Of a stretch of DNA of 36,072 nt, positions 1 to 8,570 are shown in pieces. Origin of the DNA: Gemella haemolysans (lineage in GTDB: Bacteria; Bacillota; Bacilli; Staphylococcales; Gemellaceae). Location: the NCBI RefSeq assembly GCF_028308085.1, contig NZ_JAQMFS010000087.1, forward strand, positions 1-36,072. Reading direction: 5' to 3'. Within the stretch, counting starts at the first letter, position 1, and each line of letters opens with the position of its first letter. The notes below the pieces were generated by a model. It was not told the DNA's origin, ran no database searches, and was given only the letters and a program-made list of their open reading frames with translations. The position numbers were made by a program, and so were the translations under genes.

Positions 1-48
1 CATCTCAACACATTTTACTTTAAACTCATAACTATAACGCATAAAAAA

Positions 49-83
49 TACCCCTTTCACTGGTTTGTCCAGTAAAAGGGGTA
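49..83 (-). terminator. Hairpin, terminator-like in minus direction
   Basis: TACCCCTTT (49-57) pairs with AAAGGGGTA (75-83), and ACTGG (59-63) pairs with CCAGT (69-73). A run of six A at 43-48 becomes a U-run when read on the minus strand. No minus-strand gene is visible immediately to the right, so the hairpin may belong to a unit that has been disrupted. Confidence 0.45.
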
Positions 84-89
84 CATATC

Positions 90-115
90 AAAATCATGAT
101 TTTTGAGTCACTCCC
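90..115 (-). repeat. Half copy of a dispersed hairpin repeat
   Basis: These 26 bases match, on the opposite strand, the left arm of the hairpin element at 22725-22779 with two differences. Only one arm is present here. The copy sits directly against the truncated Nudix-like fragment, so it may mark the break point of that gene. Confidence 0.5.
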
Positions 116-342
116 ATCATATGATGGTATTTTATGATGTAGAGATAGAAACTTATCAGTCAAAAGAGATACAAACATTTTTAGGCAATGAGAAAAATGA
201 TTTTGCCGGTATTTACTGGATGGATATAAGTGAATTAAATATTACTAATGCATCACTACTTCTTCTAAAATTAAAACAGGAAATATTGAATGATAGTAAT
301 ATATTAGAAAAAATAGAATATAAATCTTGGAGCATATTATAA
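103..342 (+). pseudogene. Fragment resembling a Nudix hydrolase C-terminus
   Basis: The 79-codon open frame begins with TTG inside the repeat at 90-115 and has no good ribosome-binding site. The inferred peptide contains MVFYDVEIET near its start and FAGIYWMDISEL in the middle, a pattern like the strands and W-x-x-x-x-E/D-L region after the Nudix box. The Nudix box itself (GxxxxxExxxREUxEE) is absent. The most economical reading is that only the 3' part of a Nudix gene survives and its 5' part was lost at the repeat. A terminator-like hairpin follows at 346-393. Family assignment is from pattern only, so confidence is low. Confidence 0.35.
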
Positions 343-345
343 AAG

Positions 346-393
346 TACCGACTCGAAAGTTAGAGAAAAAATCTAACTACTACGGAGTCGGTA
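346..393 (+). terminator. Hairpin terminator after the Nudix-like fragment
   Basis: TACCGACTC (346-354) pairs with GAGTCGGTA (385-393). An inner GTTAGA/TCTAAC stem lies within it, and ATATTTTG follows. It begins four bases after the fragment's stop codon, as expected for the terminator of the original gene. Confidence 0.55.
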
Positions 394-800
394 TATTTTG
401 TAATTAAAAAATAAATTTTTACATACATCTTCTATAATACAGATGTATATATAAATTTCAAGTTGGTAGTATAACATGTATTTATTTAAAGTATGTAAAA
501 AAGTGTTTGAAAGTCTTATTTTATAGGTTTTTAGTGTGTAGATATAATAGGATTAACTATAATTAATAGATATTTTTTTTATAATTAATAAAATATTGTT
601 ATATGTGTAAATGTATACATTGTTATAGTTTATGAGATTATGTAAATTGATAACTGTTTTCAATTATACATAAATTAAATAAATAAAAAGTCTAAAAAAA
701 ATTAGAATGAAAATCCTTTCTTACTAACATTCTGTATAGAAAACGTAATATTTATATAAAAAAAATTGAATATATATTGTTTTTTTAATAAAAATAAACC
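394..800. other. Very AT-rich non-coding stretch upstream of prdC
   Basis: I see no gene or convincing structured RNA here, only long A/T runs. It separates the terminator at 346-393 from the prd promoter. An AGAAAACGTAATAT motif near 738 is a weak (11 of 14) match to a CcpA cre consensus and is not called. Confidence 0.5.
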
Positions 801-830
801 TTTACAAAAAGTTATGTGCTGTTATACAAT
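801..830 (+). promoter_or_regulatory. Candidate sigma-A promoter of the prd operon
   Basis: A TTTACA -35 box (801-806) and a TACAAT -10 box (825-830) are separated by 18 bases. They lie about 55 bases before the prdC ribosome-binding site. No sigma-54 type -24/-12 element is evident, although proline reductase operons in Clostridioides difficile are activated by the sigma-54 enhancer-binding protein PrdR. Confidence 0.5.
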
Positions 831-893
831 AAATGTAGTAGAAGTTTGGAACTACTGCTTGTAAACAAATTTTAAAGAAAGGAGGAAAATGGA

Positions 894-2213
894 ATGTTAG
901 AGTTTAATGTTGAAAAAATCAATATCCCACTTAAACAACACGTTGGTGGTCCTTGTCAACCAATTGTAAATGTTGGTGATCATGTTAAACGTGGTCAACT
1001 AGTTGCAACCCCCAATGGGCTAGGGGCAAATATTCACACTAGTTTATCAGGTGTAGTAGAAGAAATTAACGATATGGAAATTGTTGTTAAATTGGATAAA
1101 GAACAAACTGATGACTATGTTAGATTAGAGAAAACTGATGATAAACTTCAAAAAATTAAAGATGCTGGTATCGTTGGAGTTGGTGGAGCTGGATTCCCAA
1201 CTGGAATTAAGTTATCTGCACAAATTCCTGGAGGATATGTTATTGCCAATGCAGCAGAATGTGAACCAATCTTAGGTCACAACGTAAGATTCATGGAAGA
1301 ACATCCAGAAGTTTTAGTTAGAGGTTTAAAATACATAGTCGAATTAACTGGTGCAAAAGAAGGATATATTGCTATTAAAACAAAATATCGTAAAGCATTA
1401 CTAGCATTAGGAAAAGCATGTAAAGATGAACCTAATATTAGTATTAAAATTTTGCCTAATATGTATCCTGCTGGTGATGAAAGAGTTATCGTAAGAGAAA
1501 CACTTGGAGTAATCTTAAAACCAGGTCAATTGCCACTAGAAGCAAATGCAATTATTTCAAACGTGGAAACTATCAAACGTATAGTAGAAGCGATTGAAGA
1601 AGATAAACCACTTATTGATAAAGATATTACTGTTGGTGGTCGTGTTCAAAATCCTGGTATTTTCCTAGATGTACCAATTGGATTACCAATAAGCGTATTT
1701 ATAGATAAAGCTGGTGGTTATATTAATCCACACGGAGAAATAGTGCGTGGTGGTCCATTTACAGGGCGACCTGCATTAGAAACAGACCCAATCAACAAAA
1801 CGACAGGTGGGTTACTTGTAGCTATGCCATATCCACAAGAAAAAGAAAAAGTAGGAATACTTATTTGTGAATGTGGAGCACAAGAAGAACGCTTGAGACA
1901 AATAGCTGATGGAATGGGTGCAGAAGTAGTATCTGTTCAAATGTGTAAACGTATGAAACCTGATAAAAATGGTAGATTGCGTTGTGAATTACCTGGTATT
2001 TGTCCAGGACAAGCGGAAAAAGTATTGAAAATGAAAAAAGATGGTGCGAAAGCAGTTATCACTGGTACTTGTCAAGATTGAACTAACACCGTGACAGGTG
2101 TAGCTCCTAGGTTAGGAGTAAAAGTTTATCATAGTACCGATCATGTGCTTCGTGCCACTGACCATCATTTATACAGAAGCTATAAAAGCTTAGAATTACA
2201 TAATAATAAATAA
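894..2213 (+). CDS. prdC: PrdC, selenocysteine-containing RnfC-like electron transfer protein
   Basis: The 439-residue protein is obtained when the in-frame TGA at 2079-2081 is read as selenocysteine (residue 396); translation then runs to TAA at 2211-2213. The N-terminal half resembles RnfC: a biotinyl/lipoyl-like segment (about 10-70) and a glycine-rich GVGGAGFPT motif (95-103). Cysteines C325 and C327 begin a C-terminal Cys-rich domain ending in a C393-Q-D-U396 redox pair. PrdC is known as the proline-reductase-associated electron carrier that links reductant (ferredoxin or NADH) to the PrdB selenoenzyme. AAGGAGG lies 6-7 bases before the ATG. It is first in the prd operon, 20 bases before prdA. 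Reading TGA as a stop would remove the last 44 residues, including the Sec. Confidence 0.93.
2083..2103 (+). promoter_or_regulatory. Candidate bacterial SECIS hairpin of prdC
   Basis: ACACC (2086-2090) pairs with GGTGT (2097-2101) around the loop GTGACA. The stem can extend by CT/AG with one bulged A. It starts only two bases after the TGA, closer than the roughly 11-base spacing of the E. coli fdhF element. The call is a structural suggestion only. Confidence 0.45.
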
Positions 2214-2233
2214 TTAGTTGGAGGTTAGAAGTA

Positions 2234-4165
2234 ATGTCAATTACAGTAGAAACTGCAAAAGAGCACTTAAATGATAAAGCGGTATTTTGTTGCAGAGCTG
2301 AGGAAGGTATCGTAATTAGTCCAGAAAACTTAGAAGATCCAGGATTATTCGACGATCTAGTAGATTCAGGATTATTATCATTCCCAGACGATGCATTAAC
2401 AATCGGACAAGTATTAGGAGCTAAATTATTAAAAACAACAGACGCTCTAATACCTATTACACCAGGTATCATTGATGCCGTACAAGGTGGAGAAGAAAAA
2501 GCAGAAGAAAAAGAAGAAGTAGTAGAGGCTCCAGTAGCTGAAGTTAGCGCACCAGTTGCGCCTGTTGCTCCGGTTACGCCGGTAGCTCAAGTACAAGCTC
2601 CAGCGGGAGTATTAAAACTACAAATCGGAAAAGGTGAAAACATTAACCTTGAAATTCCATTAGCAGCTATCGGTGGACAAGCAGCTCCAGTAGCACAAGC
2701 TCCAGTTCAAGCAGTGGAAGCTAAAGCTGTTGAAGCAGCAAAAGTAGAAGCAGTAGCAGCTAAAGAGGAAGAAAAACACGAAGGAGAACCTAAATTTATC
2801 CGTTCTCTACACACTAAACACTACAAAATTGATAAAGTAGAATTTGGTGAAAAAACAGAAATTAAAGGAACTACTTTAGTTTTAAGAACAGCAGAAGATT
2901 TATGTAAAGAAGCTGCTGAATCAGAAGCTTTAGTAGAAAGTGTTAAATTAGAAATTATCACTCCTGATAAATACGATACTTACAGTGAAACAATCATGGA
3001 CGTTCAACCAATCGCTGTTAAAGAAGAAGGAGATCTTGGTCACGGTATTACTCGTGAACTTAAAGGTGTAGTAATGGTTCTTACAGGAACTGATGCTAAC
3101 GGAGTTCAAATCGGGGAATTTGGTTCTTCTGAAGGTGAATTAGAACGTAACATTATGTGGGGTCGTCCAGGAGCTCCAGATAAAGGTGAAATCTTCATTA
3201 AAGGTCAAGTTACAATTAAAGCAGGAGCTAACATGGAACGTCCAGGACCATTAGCAGCTCACAAAGCATTCGACCACATTACAGAAGAAATTCGTAAAGC
3301 TCTTAAAGAATTAGACGATGAAAGCCTAGTAGTTGGAAACATCAATATTGAACAATATCGTCACCCAGGAAACAAAAAAGTATTAATCGTTAAAGAAATC
3401 ATGGGACAAGGTGCTATGCACGATAACTTAATTTTACCAGTAGAACCAGTTGGTACACTTGGTGCTAAACCAAACGTTGACCTTGGTAACCTACCAGTAA
3501 TGCTTGCACCAACAGAAATCTTAGACGGTGGTATCCACGCATTAACTTGTATTGGACCAGCTTCTAAAGAAACTTCTCGTCACTACTATCGTGAACCATT
3601 AGTACTTGAAGCAATGGCTGATGAAGAAATTGACTTAGTAGGGGTATTATTAGTTGGATCACCTCAAGCTAACTCAGAAAAATTCTATGTATCTAAACGT
3701 GTAGGTATGACTATCGAAGCAATGGATATCGATGGTGCTATCGTAACAACTGAAGGATTTGGTAACAACCATATCGACTTCGCTTCTCACATTGAAGAAA
3801 TCGGTAAACGTGGAGTATCAGTAGTTGGTATGACTTACTCAGCAGTACAAGGTGCTCTTGTAGTAGGTAACGAATACATGAAAGCTATGGTTGATAACAA
3901 CAAATCTAAACAAGGTATTGAAAACGAAATTCTTTCAAACAATACATTATGTAAAGAAGATGCTATCCGTGCTTTAGCAATGCTTAAAACACAAATGGGT
4001 GGCGGAACAATTAAAAAAGCTGAAAGAAAATGGAATCCTAACGTTAAATTAAATAACGTAGAAGTTATTGAAAAAACTACAGGACAAAAAGTAGAATTAC
4101 TTGATAACGAACAAGTATTACCAAAATCTAAAAAACGTCAAGAAATCTACGAAAAAGAAGATTAA
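2234..4165 (+). CDS. prdA: D-proline reductase proprotein PrdA
   Basis: The 643-residue proprotein is processed in this family into a large N-terminal subunit and a smaller subunit carrying a pyruvoyl group, which binds D-proline as a Schiff base for ring opening to 5-aminovalerate. The expected processing site is visible as HALTC-IGPASKETS, with Cys439 as the residue converted to pyruvoyl. An N-terminal domain (about 1-85) is followed by an Ala/Pro/Val/Glu-rich linker (about 90-178) and then the catalytic body. GGAGG precedes the ATG at good spacing. It lies between prdC and the PrdV-like gene. Codon use is strongly biased towards C-ending Phe/Asn/His/Ile codons, which suggests high expression. 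Confidence 0.95.
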   Translation: MSITVETAKEHLNDKAVFCCRAEEGIVISPENLEDPGLFDDLVDSGLLSFPDDALTIGQVLGAKLLKTTDALIPITPGIIDAVQGGEEKAEEKEEVVEAPVAEVSAPVAPVAPVTPVAQVQAPAGVLKLQIGKGENINLEIPLAAIGGQAAPVAQAPVQAVEAKAVEAAKVEAVAAKEEEKHEGEPKFIRSLHTKHYKIDKVEFGEKTEIKGTTLVLRTAEDLCKEAAESEALVESVKLEIITPDKYDTYSETIMDVQPIAVKEEGDLGHGITRELKGVVMVLTGTDANGVQIGEFGSSEGELERNIMWGRPGAPDKGEIFIKGQVTIKAGANMERPGPLAAHKAFDHITEEIRKALKELDDESLVVGNINIEQYRHPGNKKVLIVKEIMGQGAMHDNLILPVEPVGTLGAKPNVDLGNLPVMLAPTEILDGGIHALTCIGPASKETSRHYYREPLVLEAMADEEIDLVGVLLVGSPQANSEKFYVSKRVGMTIEAMDIDGAIVTTEGFGNNHIDFASHIEEIGKRGVSVVGMTYSAVQGALVVGNEYMKAMVDNNKSKQGIENEILSNNTLCKEDAIRALAMLKTQMGGGTIKKAERKWNPNVKLNNVEVIEKTTGQKVELLDNEQVLPKSKKRQEIYEKED

Positions 4166-4191
4166 TTTTTAAAGAGGATAGGAAATAAGTT

Positions 4192-4479
4192 ATGATTGAA
4201 AAATTAAAATATGCATCTACAGAAAGAGTGTTCGAAGGGATTATAGTTGATCATAACGACGCCAGCGTTACGATAGACATTAAAGGACGCTTAGGGCAAT
4301 TTAAAATTCCTATGAGAATGTTAATTTCTGATTATCCAGTAAAAATCGGCCAAGAGGTAGCATTTTTACTGAGTTATCCAGAAGTTATTAGCGAAGAACC
4401 TGACGAACATTATGTAAATGCAATATTAAACACAAAAAAATTACAAGAAGAAGTAAAAAACAGACTAAATGAAGAATAG
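4192..4479 (+). CDS. Small PrdV-like protein of the prd operon (CBO2463/CBO2479 type)
   Basis: This 95-residue soluble protein has no Cys and no signal peptide. Its middle, with VDHNDASVTIDIKGRLG and FKIPMRMLISDYPV, reads like a small beta-barrel fold. A small protein occupies the same place between prdA and prdB in clostridial prd operons (the CD3243/PrdV position), where its function is not firmly established. It begins 26 bases after prdA and ends 18 bases before prdB, so it is cotranscribed with both. AGAGGATAGGA precedes the ATG. Assignment rests on position and general likeness; the role is unknown. Confidence 0.75.
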   Translation: MIEKLKYASTERVFEGIIVDHNDASVTIDIKGRLGQFKIPMRMLISDYPVKIGQEVAFLLSYPEVISEEPDEHYVNAILNTKKLQEEVKNRLNEE

Positions 4480-4497
4480 TAGGAAGGAGAAATTAGA

Positions 4498-5223
4498 ATG
4501 TCATTAACGATATTTGAAGGTCTACAATCAGAAATTTTTGTACCTATTACACCAAAACCAGTTTGGGCTCCAGTAACTAAAGAGTTAAAAGATATGAAAG
4601 TAGCATTAGCTACAGCAGCAGGAGTTCACTTAAAAACAGATAAAAGATTTAACTTAGCAGGGGATACTACATTCCGTGAAATCCCAGATACTGCTCACAG
4701 TACAGATCTTATGGTATCACACGGTGGATATGATAACGCTGATGCAAACAGAGACATCAACTGTATGTTCCCAATCGATAGATTACACGAACTTGCAAAA
4801 GAAGGATTTATCGGTAGCGTAGCAGAATTCCACTATGGTTTCATGGGTGGTGGTGGAGACCAAGAGGCTTTCACAAACTCTACAGGACCAGAAATTGCTA
4901 AAAAATTAAAAGAAGAAAATGTTGATGCAGTTATTTTAACTGCTGGTTGAGGTACTTGCCACAGAACTGCCGTGATCGTGCAGAGAGCAATTGAGGAAGC
5001 AGGTATTCCAACAATCTTAATAGCAGCACTACCTCCAGTAGTGCGTCAAAACGGTACTCCTAGAGCTGTTGCACCACTTGTACCAATGGGAGCAAACGCA
5101 GGAGAACCAGGAAACGTTGAGCAACAAACACAAATTCTAAAAGCAACATTAGAGCAACTAATTAAAATACCAAGTTCAGGTAAAATAGTTCCTCTTCCAT
5201 TTGAGTATATTGCTCACGTGTAG
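4498..5223 (+). CDS. prdB: D-proline reductase selenoprotein PrdB
   Basis: The protein has 241 residues when the in-frame TGA at 4948-4950 is read as selenocysteine (residue 151), and it ends at TAG 5221-5223. The length matches the roughly 26-kDa PrdB subunit. The active-site sequence is LTAG-U151-GTC154, the Sec-x-x-Cys pair that accepts electrons and reduces the proline-pyruvoyl adduct on PrdA. The downstream part (IEEAGIPTILIAALPP) resembles the matching segment of GrdB, its glycine reductase relative. AGGAAGGAGAAATTAGA precedes the ATG. A strong terminator follows 11 bases after the stop. Without Sec insertion only a 150-residue fragment would be made. Confidence 0.96.
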
Positions 5224-5234
5224 GAGAAATATCA

Positions 5235-5264
5235 GAAGAGGGACGGGTGTCCCTCTTCTTTTTT
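5235..5264 (+). terminator. Strong intrinsic terminator between prdB and prdD
   Basis: GAAGAGGGAC (5235-5244) pairs perfectly with GTCCCTCTTC (5249-5258) around a GGGT loop, followed by six T. It ends or attenuates the prdC-prdB transcript before prdD. Confidence 0.92.
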
Positions 5265-5298
5265 AACGAAATATCTGTACTAGTAAACAACTTACACG

Positions 5299-5312
5299 CT
5301 GTATTAATACAG
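5299..5312. promoter_or_regulatory. Perfect 14-bp palindrome upstream of prdD
   Basis: CTGTATTAATACAG is an exact palindrome, typical in form of a dimeric repressor operator. It lies between the prdB terminator and the prdD ribosome-binding site. A weak candidate -35 TTACAC (5292-5297) and -10 TAAAAT (5317-5322) flank it, with a long 19-base spacer. The bound regulator, if any, is unknown. Confidence 0.4.
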
Positions 5313-5340
5313 TAAATAAAATAGTAAGGGATTGATAGTT

Positions 5341-6078
5341 ATGTCAAAAGAGAGATTGCAAATAAAAGCATTTCACATAAAAAATGTTGTTTTAGGGAAA
5401 AAAGTTAAAATTGAAAATAATGAACTTATTATTCCAACAGAGATTGAATATGATAAAAATATATTTGAAAGTGTAGAGGTGAAAGTAATAAAACCTCGAG
5501 AACATGACTTTTATGTAAATACTATAATGGATATAGTTCCTATATCTACAAAGGTTTTAGGAAGACTTGGTGAAGGGATTACGCATACTTTAACAGGGGT
5601 TTACATGTTACTAACAGGTGCGAATACTAAAGGAGAACAAATGCATGAATTTGGTTCTTCAGAAGGTATTTTAAAGGAGCAACTTGTGCTGAATAAAGCA
5701 GGTTCCCCAGCTGATAATGATTATTTAATACATATTGATGTTATTATTAAACCAGATATGGATTTCGATAGGGCTTTAGCATTTTCTATTTTTGAATTAT
5801 CAGATGTATATTTACAAAATATAAGAGAAGTGATGAAAGTTCTTAGCGGACGTGATGCTGATGAAGTTCACGAATTTTATAATCCAAAAAATCCTGGAAA
5901 ACCTAAAGTAGCTTTAGTTAAAGAAGTTGCAGGACAAGGGATGATGTATGATAATCAGTTATTCCCAATGGAACCTAGTGGAATAGATAAAGGTATTTCT
6001 ATTATAGATATGAACAATATGCCAGTGCTACTAACAGCTAATGAATATCGTGATGGTGCGATAAGAGCAATGGTATAG
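5341..6078 (+). CDS. prdD: Proline reductase cluster protein PrdD
   Basis: The 245-residue protein is homologous along its length to the pre-cleavage part of PrdA; both share EFGSSEG and a VALVKEV.GQG.M/YDNQLFP-like stretch. It has no pyruvoyl cysteine. It stops at DGAIRAMV, just where PrdA (DGGIHALT) is cleaved. I chose the ATG at 5341, ten bases after AAGGG; the in-frame TTG at 5332 is only one base from that site. The biochemical role of PrdD is not settled. Together with PrdE it looks like a pre-split, catalytically altered copy of PrdA. prdE follows 14 bases later. Confidence 0.85.
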   Translation: MSKERLQIKAFHIKNVVLGKKVKIENNELIIPTEIEYDKNIFESVEVKVIKPREHDFYVNTIMDIVPISTKVLGRLGEGITHTLTGVYMLLTGANTKGEQMHEFGSSEGILKEQLVLNKAGSPADNDYLIHIDVIIKPDMDFDRALAFSIFELSDVYLQNIREVMKVLSGRDADEVHEFYNPKNPGKPKVALVKEVAGQGMMYDNQLFPMEPSGIDKGISIIDMNNMPVLLTANEYRDGAIRAMV

Positions 6079-6092
6079 AAAGAGGTGTTATT

Positions 6093-6566
6093 ATGGGTAT
6101 CGGACCATCTACAAAAGAAACAAGCTTACACCACTTTAGAGATCCATTATTAGATGTACTAGCAAGTGATCCAGATATTGATTTTCAAGGAGTAGTTGTA
6201 GTGGGAACTCCACAGGATAATCGATTAAAACATTTAGTAGGATGGCGAGCTGCAACATGGTTAGAAGCAATGAGAACTGATGGAGCTATTATCTCAGCGG
6301 ATGGTTGGGGAAATAGTGATGTTGATTATGCTAATACTATGTTTGAAATAGGAGAGCGTGGAATTTCTATCGTAGGACTAAAATTTATGGGTAAACATAA
6401 ATTTGTAGTTGAAAATCAATATACGAAGTTCGTTTTAGATTTTAATAAATCTGAAGACGGTGTAGAAACAGAAATAGTTTGTCAAAATAATGTTGATTAT
6501 ACTGATGCCAGAAAGGCATTAGCATTATTAAAACTTAAAATGAGACAAGATGCAAATAACAAATAA
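6093..6566 (+). CDS. prdE: Proline reductase cluster protein PrdE
   Basis: The 157-residue protein is homologous to the post-cleavage (pyruvoyl) subunit of PrdA. It begins M-GIGPSTKETSLHHFRDPL where PrdA has C439-IGPASKETSRHYYREPL, so the pyruvoyl-forming Cys is replaced by the initiator Met-Gly. Shared downstream motifs include a VVGTPQ.N segment and a DGAIISADGWGN-like region. AGAGGTG precedes the ATG at normal spacing. It is probably cotranscribed with prdD and prdF. The role is not firmly known; a complex with PrdD is plausible. Confidence 0.85.
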   Translation: MGIGPSTKETSLHHFRDPLLDVLASDPDIDFQGVVVVGTPQDNRLKHLVGWRAATWLEAMRTDGAIISADGWGNSDVDYANTMFEIGERGISIVGLKFMGKHKFVVENQYTKFVLDFNKSEDGVETEIVCQNNVDYTDARKALALLKLKMRQDANNK

Positions 6567-6598
6567 CAACAAAGGCAATAATTAAGGAGTGAATTATT

Positions 6599-7618
6599 AT
6601 GAAACTAAATAAAATGATTTCAGTTATAGATACACATACAGCAGGGGAAGCTGCTCGTTTAGTTACAGCAGGAATTCCAAAAATTCCTGGTAAAGATATG
6701 GTAGAGAAAAAACAATACTTTATCGAACACCTTGATGATGTAAGAAAATCAGTAATGTTTGAACCGCGTGGTCACCAAGATATGTTTGGAGCATTCTTAT
6801 TACCACCAACAAAAGAAGAAGCTGATTTTGGATTAGTATTTATGGATACTGGTGGTTACTTAAACATGTGTGGACACAACACTATTGCAGCAGTTACAGC
6901 AGCCGTAGAAACAGGTATGGTAGATGTTGAAGAAGGTGCAACTGAAAAAGAAGTTGTTGTAGAAACACCTGCTGGGTTAATTTATGCAACTGCTAAATTA
7001 AAAGACAATGGAGCTAAAGTAAAAGAAGTTTCATTTAGAAACGTTGAGTCATTCTTATATAAACGCGATGTAGAACTTGATGTAGAAGGAGTAGGACACG
7101 TTAAATTTGATATCTCATTTGGTGGAAGTTTCTTCTGTATTATTTCTGCAGACCAACTTGGTTTAGAAGTTAAACCAGAAAATGCTTCTAAATTAAAAGA
7201 AGCTGGATTAAAAATTCGTGATGCAATTAATGCTAACATTGAAATCCAACACCCAACATTAGCTCACATTAAAACTGTAGACTTAGTTGAAATTTATGAC
7301 AAACCATCTCACCCAGAAGCTACATTTAAAAATGTTGTAGTATTTGGTGATGGAAACATTGACCGTTCACCTTGTGGAACTGGTACTTCAGCTAAATTAG
7401 CTACATTATATGCAAAAGGTGAGTTAAAACCAGGTGAACCTTTTGTTTACGAAAGTATTTTAGGTACATTATTCAAAGGTAGAATCGTTGAAGAACGTAA
7501 ATTAGCTGACTTTGATGCTATTATCCCAGAAATTACAGGTTCTGGTTACATCTTAGGATTCAGTAACTATGTTTATGATCCAGATGATTCACTTACATAC
7601 GGATTCTTATTAGGATAG
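6599..7618 (+). CDS. prdF: Proline racemase PrdF
   Basis: The 339-residue enzyme interconverts L- and D-proline without a cofactor, supplying D-proline to the reductase. Both catalytic Cys motifs are present: MCGHNTI with Cys91 and DRSPCGTGTSAK with Cys259, the two-base pair that exchanges the alpha proton. Further family segments are IDTHTAGEAARLV near the N-terminus and FEPRGHQDMFGA. No signal peptide is seen, so it is cytoplasmic. AAGGAG precedes the ATG. It lies 32 bases after prdE, and its last codons carry the ribosome-binding site of the following permease gene. Hydroxyproline or 4-hydroxyproline epimerase activity is a family alternative, but the prd context favours proline. Confidence 0.95.
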   Translation: MKLNKMISVIDTHTAGEAARLVTAGIPKIPGKDMVEKKQYFIEHLDDVRKSVMFEPRGHQDMFGAFLLPPTKEEADFGLVFMDTGGYLNMCGHNTIAAVTAAVETGMVDVEEGATEKEVVVETPAGLIYATAKLKDNGAKVKEVSFRNVESFLYKRDVELDVEGVGHVKFDISFGGSFFCIISADQLGLEVKPENASKLKEAGLKIRDAINANIEIQHPTLAHIKTVDLVEIYDKPSHPEATFKNVVVFGDGNIDRSPCGTGTSAKLATLYAKGELKPGEPFVYESILGTLFKGRIVEERKLADFDAIIPEITGSGYILGFSNYVYDPDDSLTYGFLLG

Positions 7619-7631
7619 GAGTGTAGAAAAT

Positions 7632-8510
7632 ATGAATTTATTAACGGTATTATTAATTATTATAGGAGCTGGAGGGATATTCTTCCTTGCATCTCTAGTG
7701 GTAGACCTTGTAAAACACAAAAATGACTTAGGTAAAGAAAACCCAATTCTTGGATTCTTCATCGGATTAATAACTGACTTCTTCGATACATTAGGTATCG
7801 GAAGTTTCGCGCCAACAACATTATTTTTCAAACTTACTAAATTCTTAGATACTGACAAAAAAATTCCAGGTACACTAAACGTTGCTCATACAATTCCGGT
7901 TATTCTGGAAGCAGTATTATTCTTAACAGGGGTTAAAGTTGAAGGTATTACTTTATTCTCAATGATTGCTGCAGCTATTGCAGGTGCATTAGTAGGTGCA
8001 AGAATAGTAAATAAACTTCCTGAGAAAAAAATCCAACTTGTTATGGGTGTGTGTTTAATCGTAACAGCATTCTTAATGGCTTCTGGTCAACTTGGTTGGT
8101 TAAAAGCTCTTGGAGCTGGTAACGAAGCTGTTGGATTAACAGGAATCAAACTTATTATCGGTATTGTAGGGAACTTCATCCTTGGAGCACTTATGATGGC
8201 TGGTGTAGGATTATATGCGCCATGTATGGCTATGGTTTACATGTTAGGACTTAGCCCATTAGTAGCATTCCCAATTATGATGGGATCTTGTGCAGGACTT
8301 ATGGCTATCGGTTCACCAGAATTCATTAAAGCTGGTAACTATTCAAGAATTGGTTCTGTAGCTATCACAATCGGTGGTGTAATTGGGGTAACAATTGCTT
8401 ATACATTAGTTAAGAGCATGCCACTTGCAGTACTAACATGGGTAATCATCGGTGTAGTTATCGTAACTGGTATCTCTATGATTAGACAAGGTACTAAAAA
8501 AGTAGCTTAA
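7632..8510 (+). CDS. TauE/SafE-family membrane permease in the prd operon
   Basis: The 292-residue protein has about eight hydrophobic helices. It resembles the TauE/SafE (DUF81) family: an early FDTLGIGSFAPTT segment and later GTLNVAHTIP and GALVGARI stretches. Family members export sulfite, sulfoacetate or other organic anions, and many have no known substrate. Its ribosome-binding site overlaps the prdF stop, so translation is likely coupled to the racemase, and a terminator ends the unit at 8520-8555. I infer a solute of the pathway, such as proline uptake or 5-aminovalerate export, but nothing in the sequence proves the substrate. Confidence 0.8.
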   Translation: MNLLTVLLIIIGAGGIFFLASLVVDLVKHKNDLGKENPILGFFIGLITDFFDTLGIGSFAPTTLFFKLTKFLDTDKKIPGTLNVAHTIPVILEAVLFLTGVKVEGITLFSMIAAAIAGALVGARIVNKLPEKKIQLVMGVCLIVTAFLMASGQLGWLKALGAGNEAVGLTGIKLIIGIVGNFILGALMMAGVGLYAPCMAMVYMLGLSPLVAFPIMMGSCAGLMAIGSPEFIKAGNYSRIGSVAITIGGVIGVTIAYTLVKSMPLAVLTWVIIGVVIVTGISMIRQGTKKVA

Positions 8511-8519
8511 TATAAAAGT

Positions 8520-8555
8520 AAAAAGCGAGGTTTGGGAAATCAAACTTCGCTTTTT
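8520..8555. terminator. Bidirectional terminator between the prd permease and rarD
   Basis: AAAAAGCGAGGTTTG pairs with CAAACTTCGCTTTTT around a GGAAAT loop. A-rich and T-rich flanks let it work for both the rightward prd unit and the leftward rarD gene. Confidence 0.88.
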
Positions 8556-8570
8556 GTGTTTCAGAAATTT

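Noticed and set aside
2107-2472. 121-codon open frame on the minus strand over the prdC end and prdA start
   Set aside because: It lies opposite two well-supported genes, has no ribosome-binding site or recognisable motif, and reflects their codon bias.
4972-5223. Separate 83-residue protein after the prdB TGA
   Set aside because: It continues the prdB frame after the Sec codon, has no ribosome-binding site, and completes the known PrdB length.
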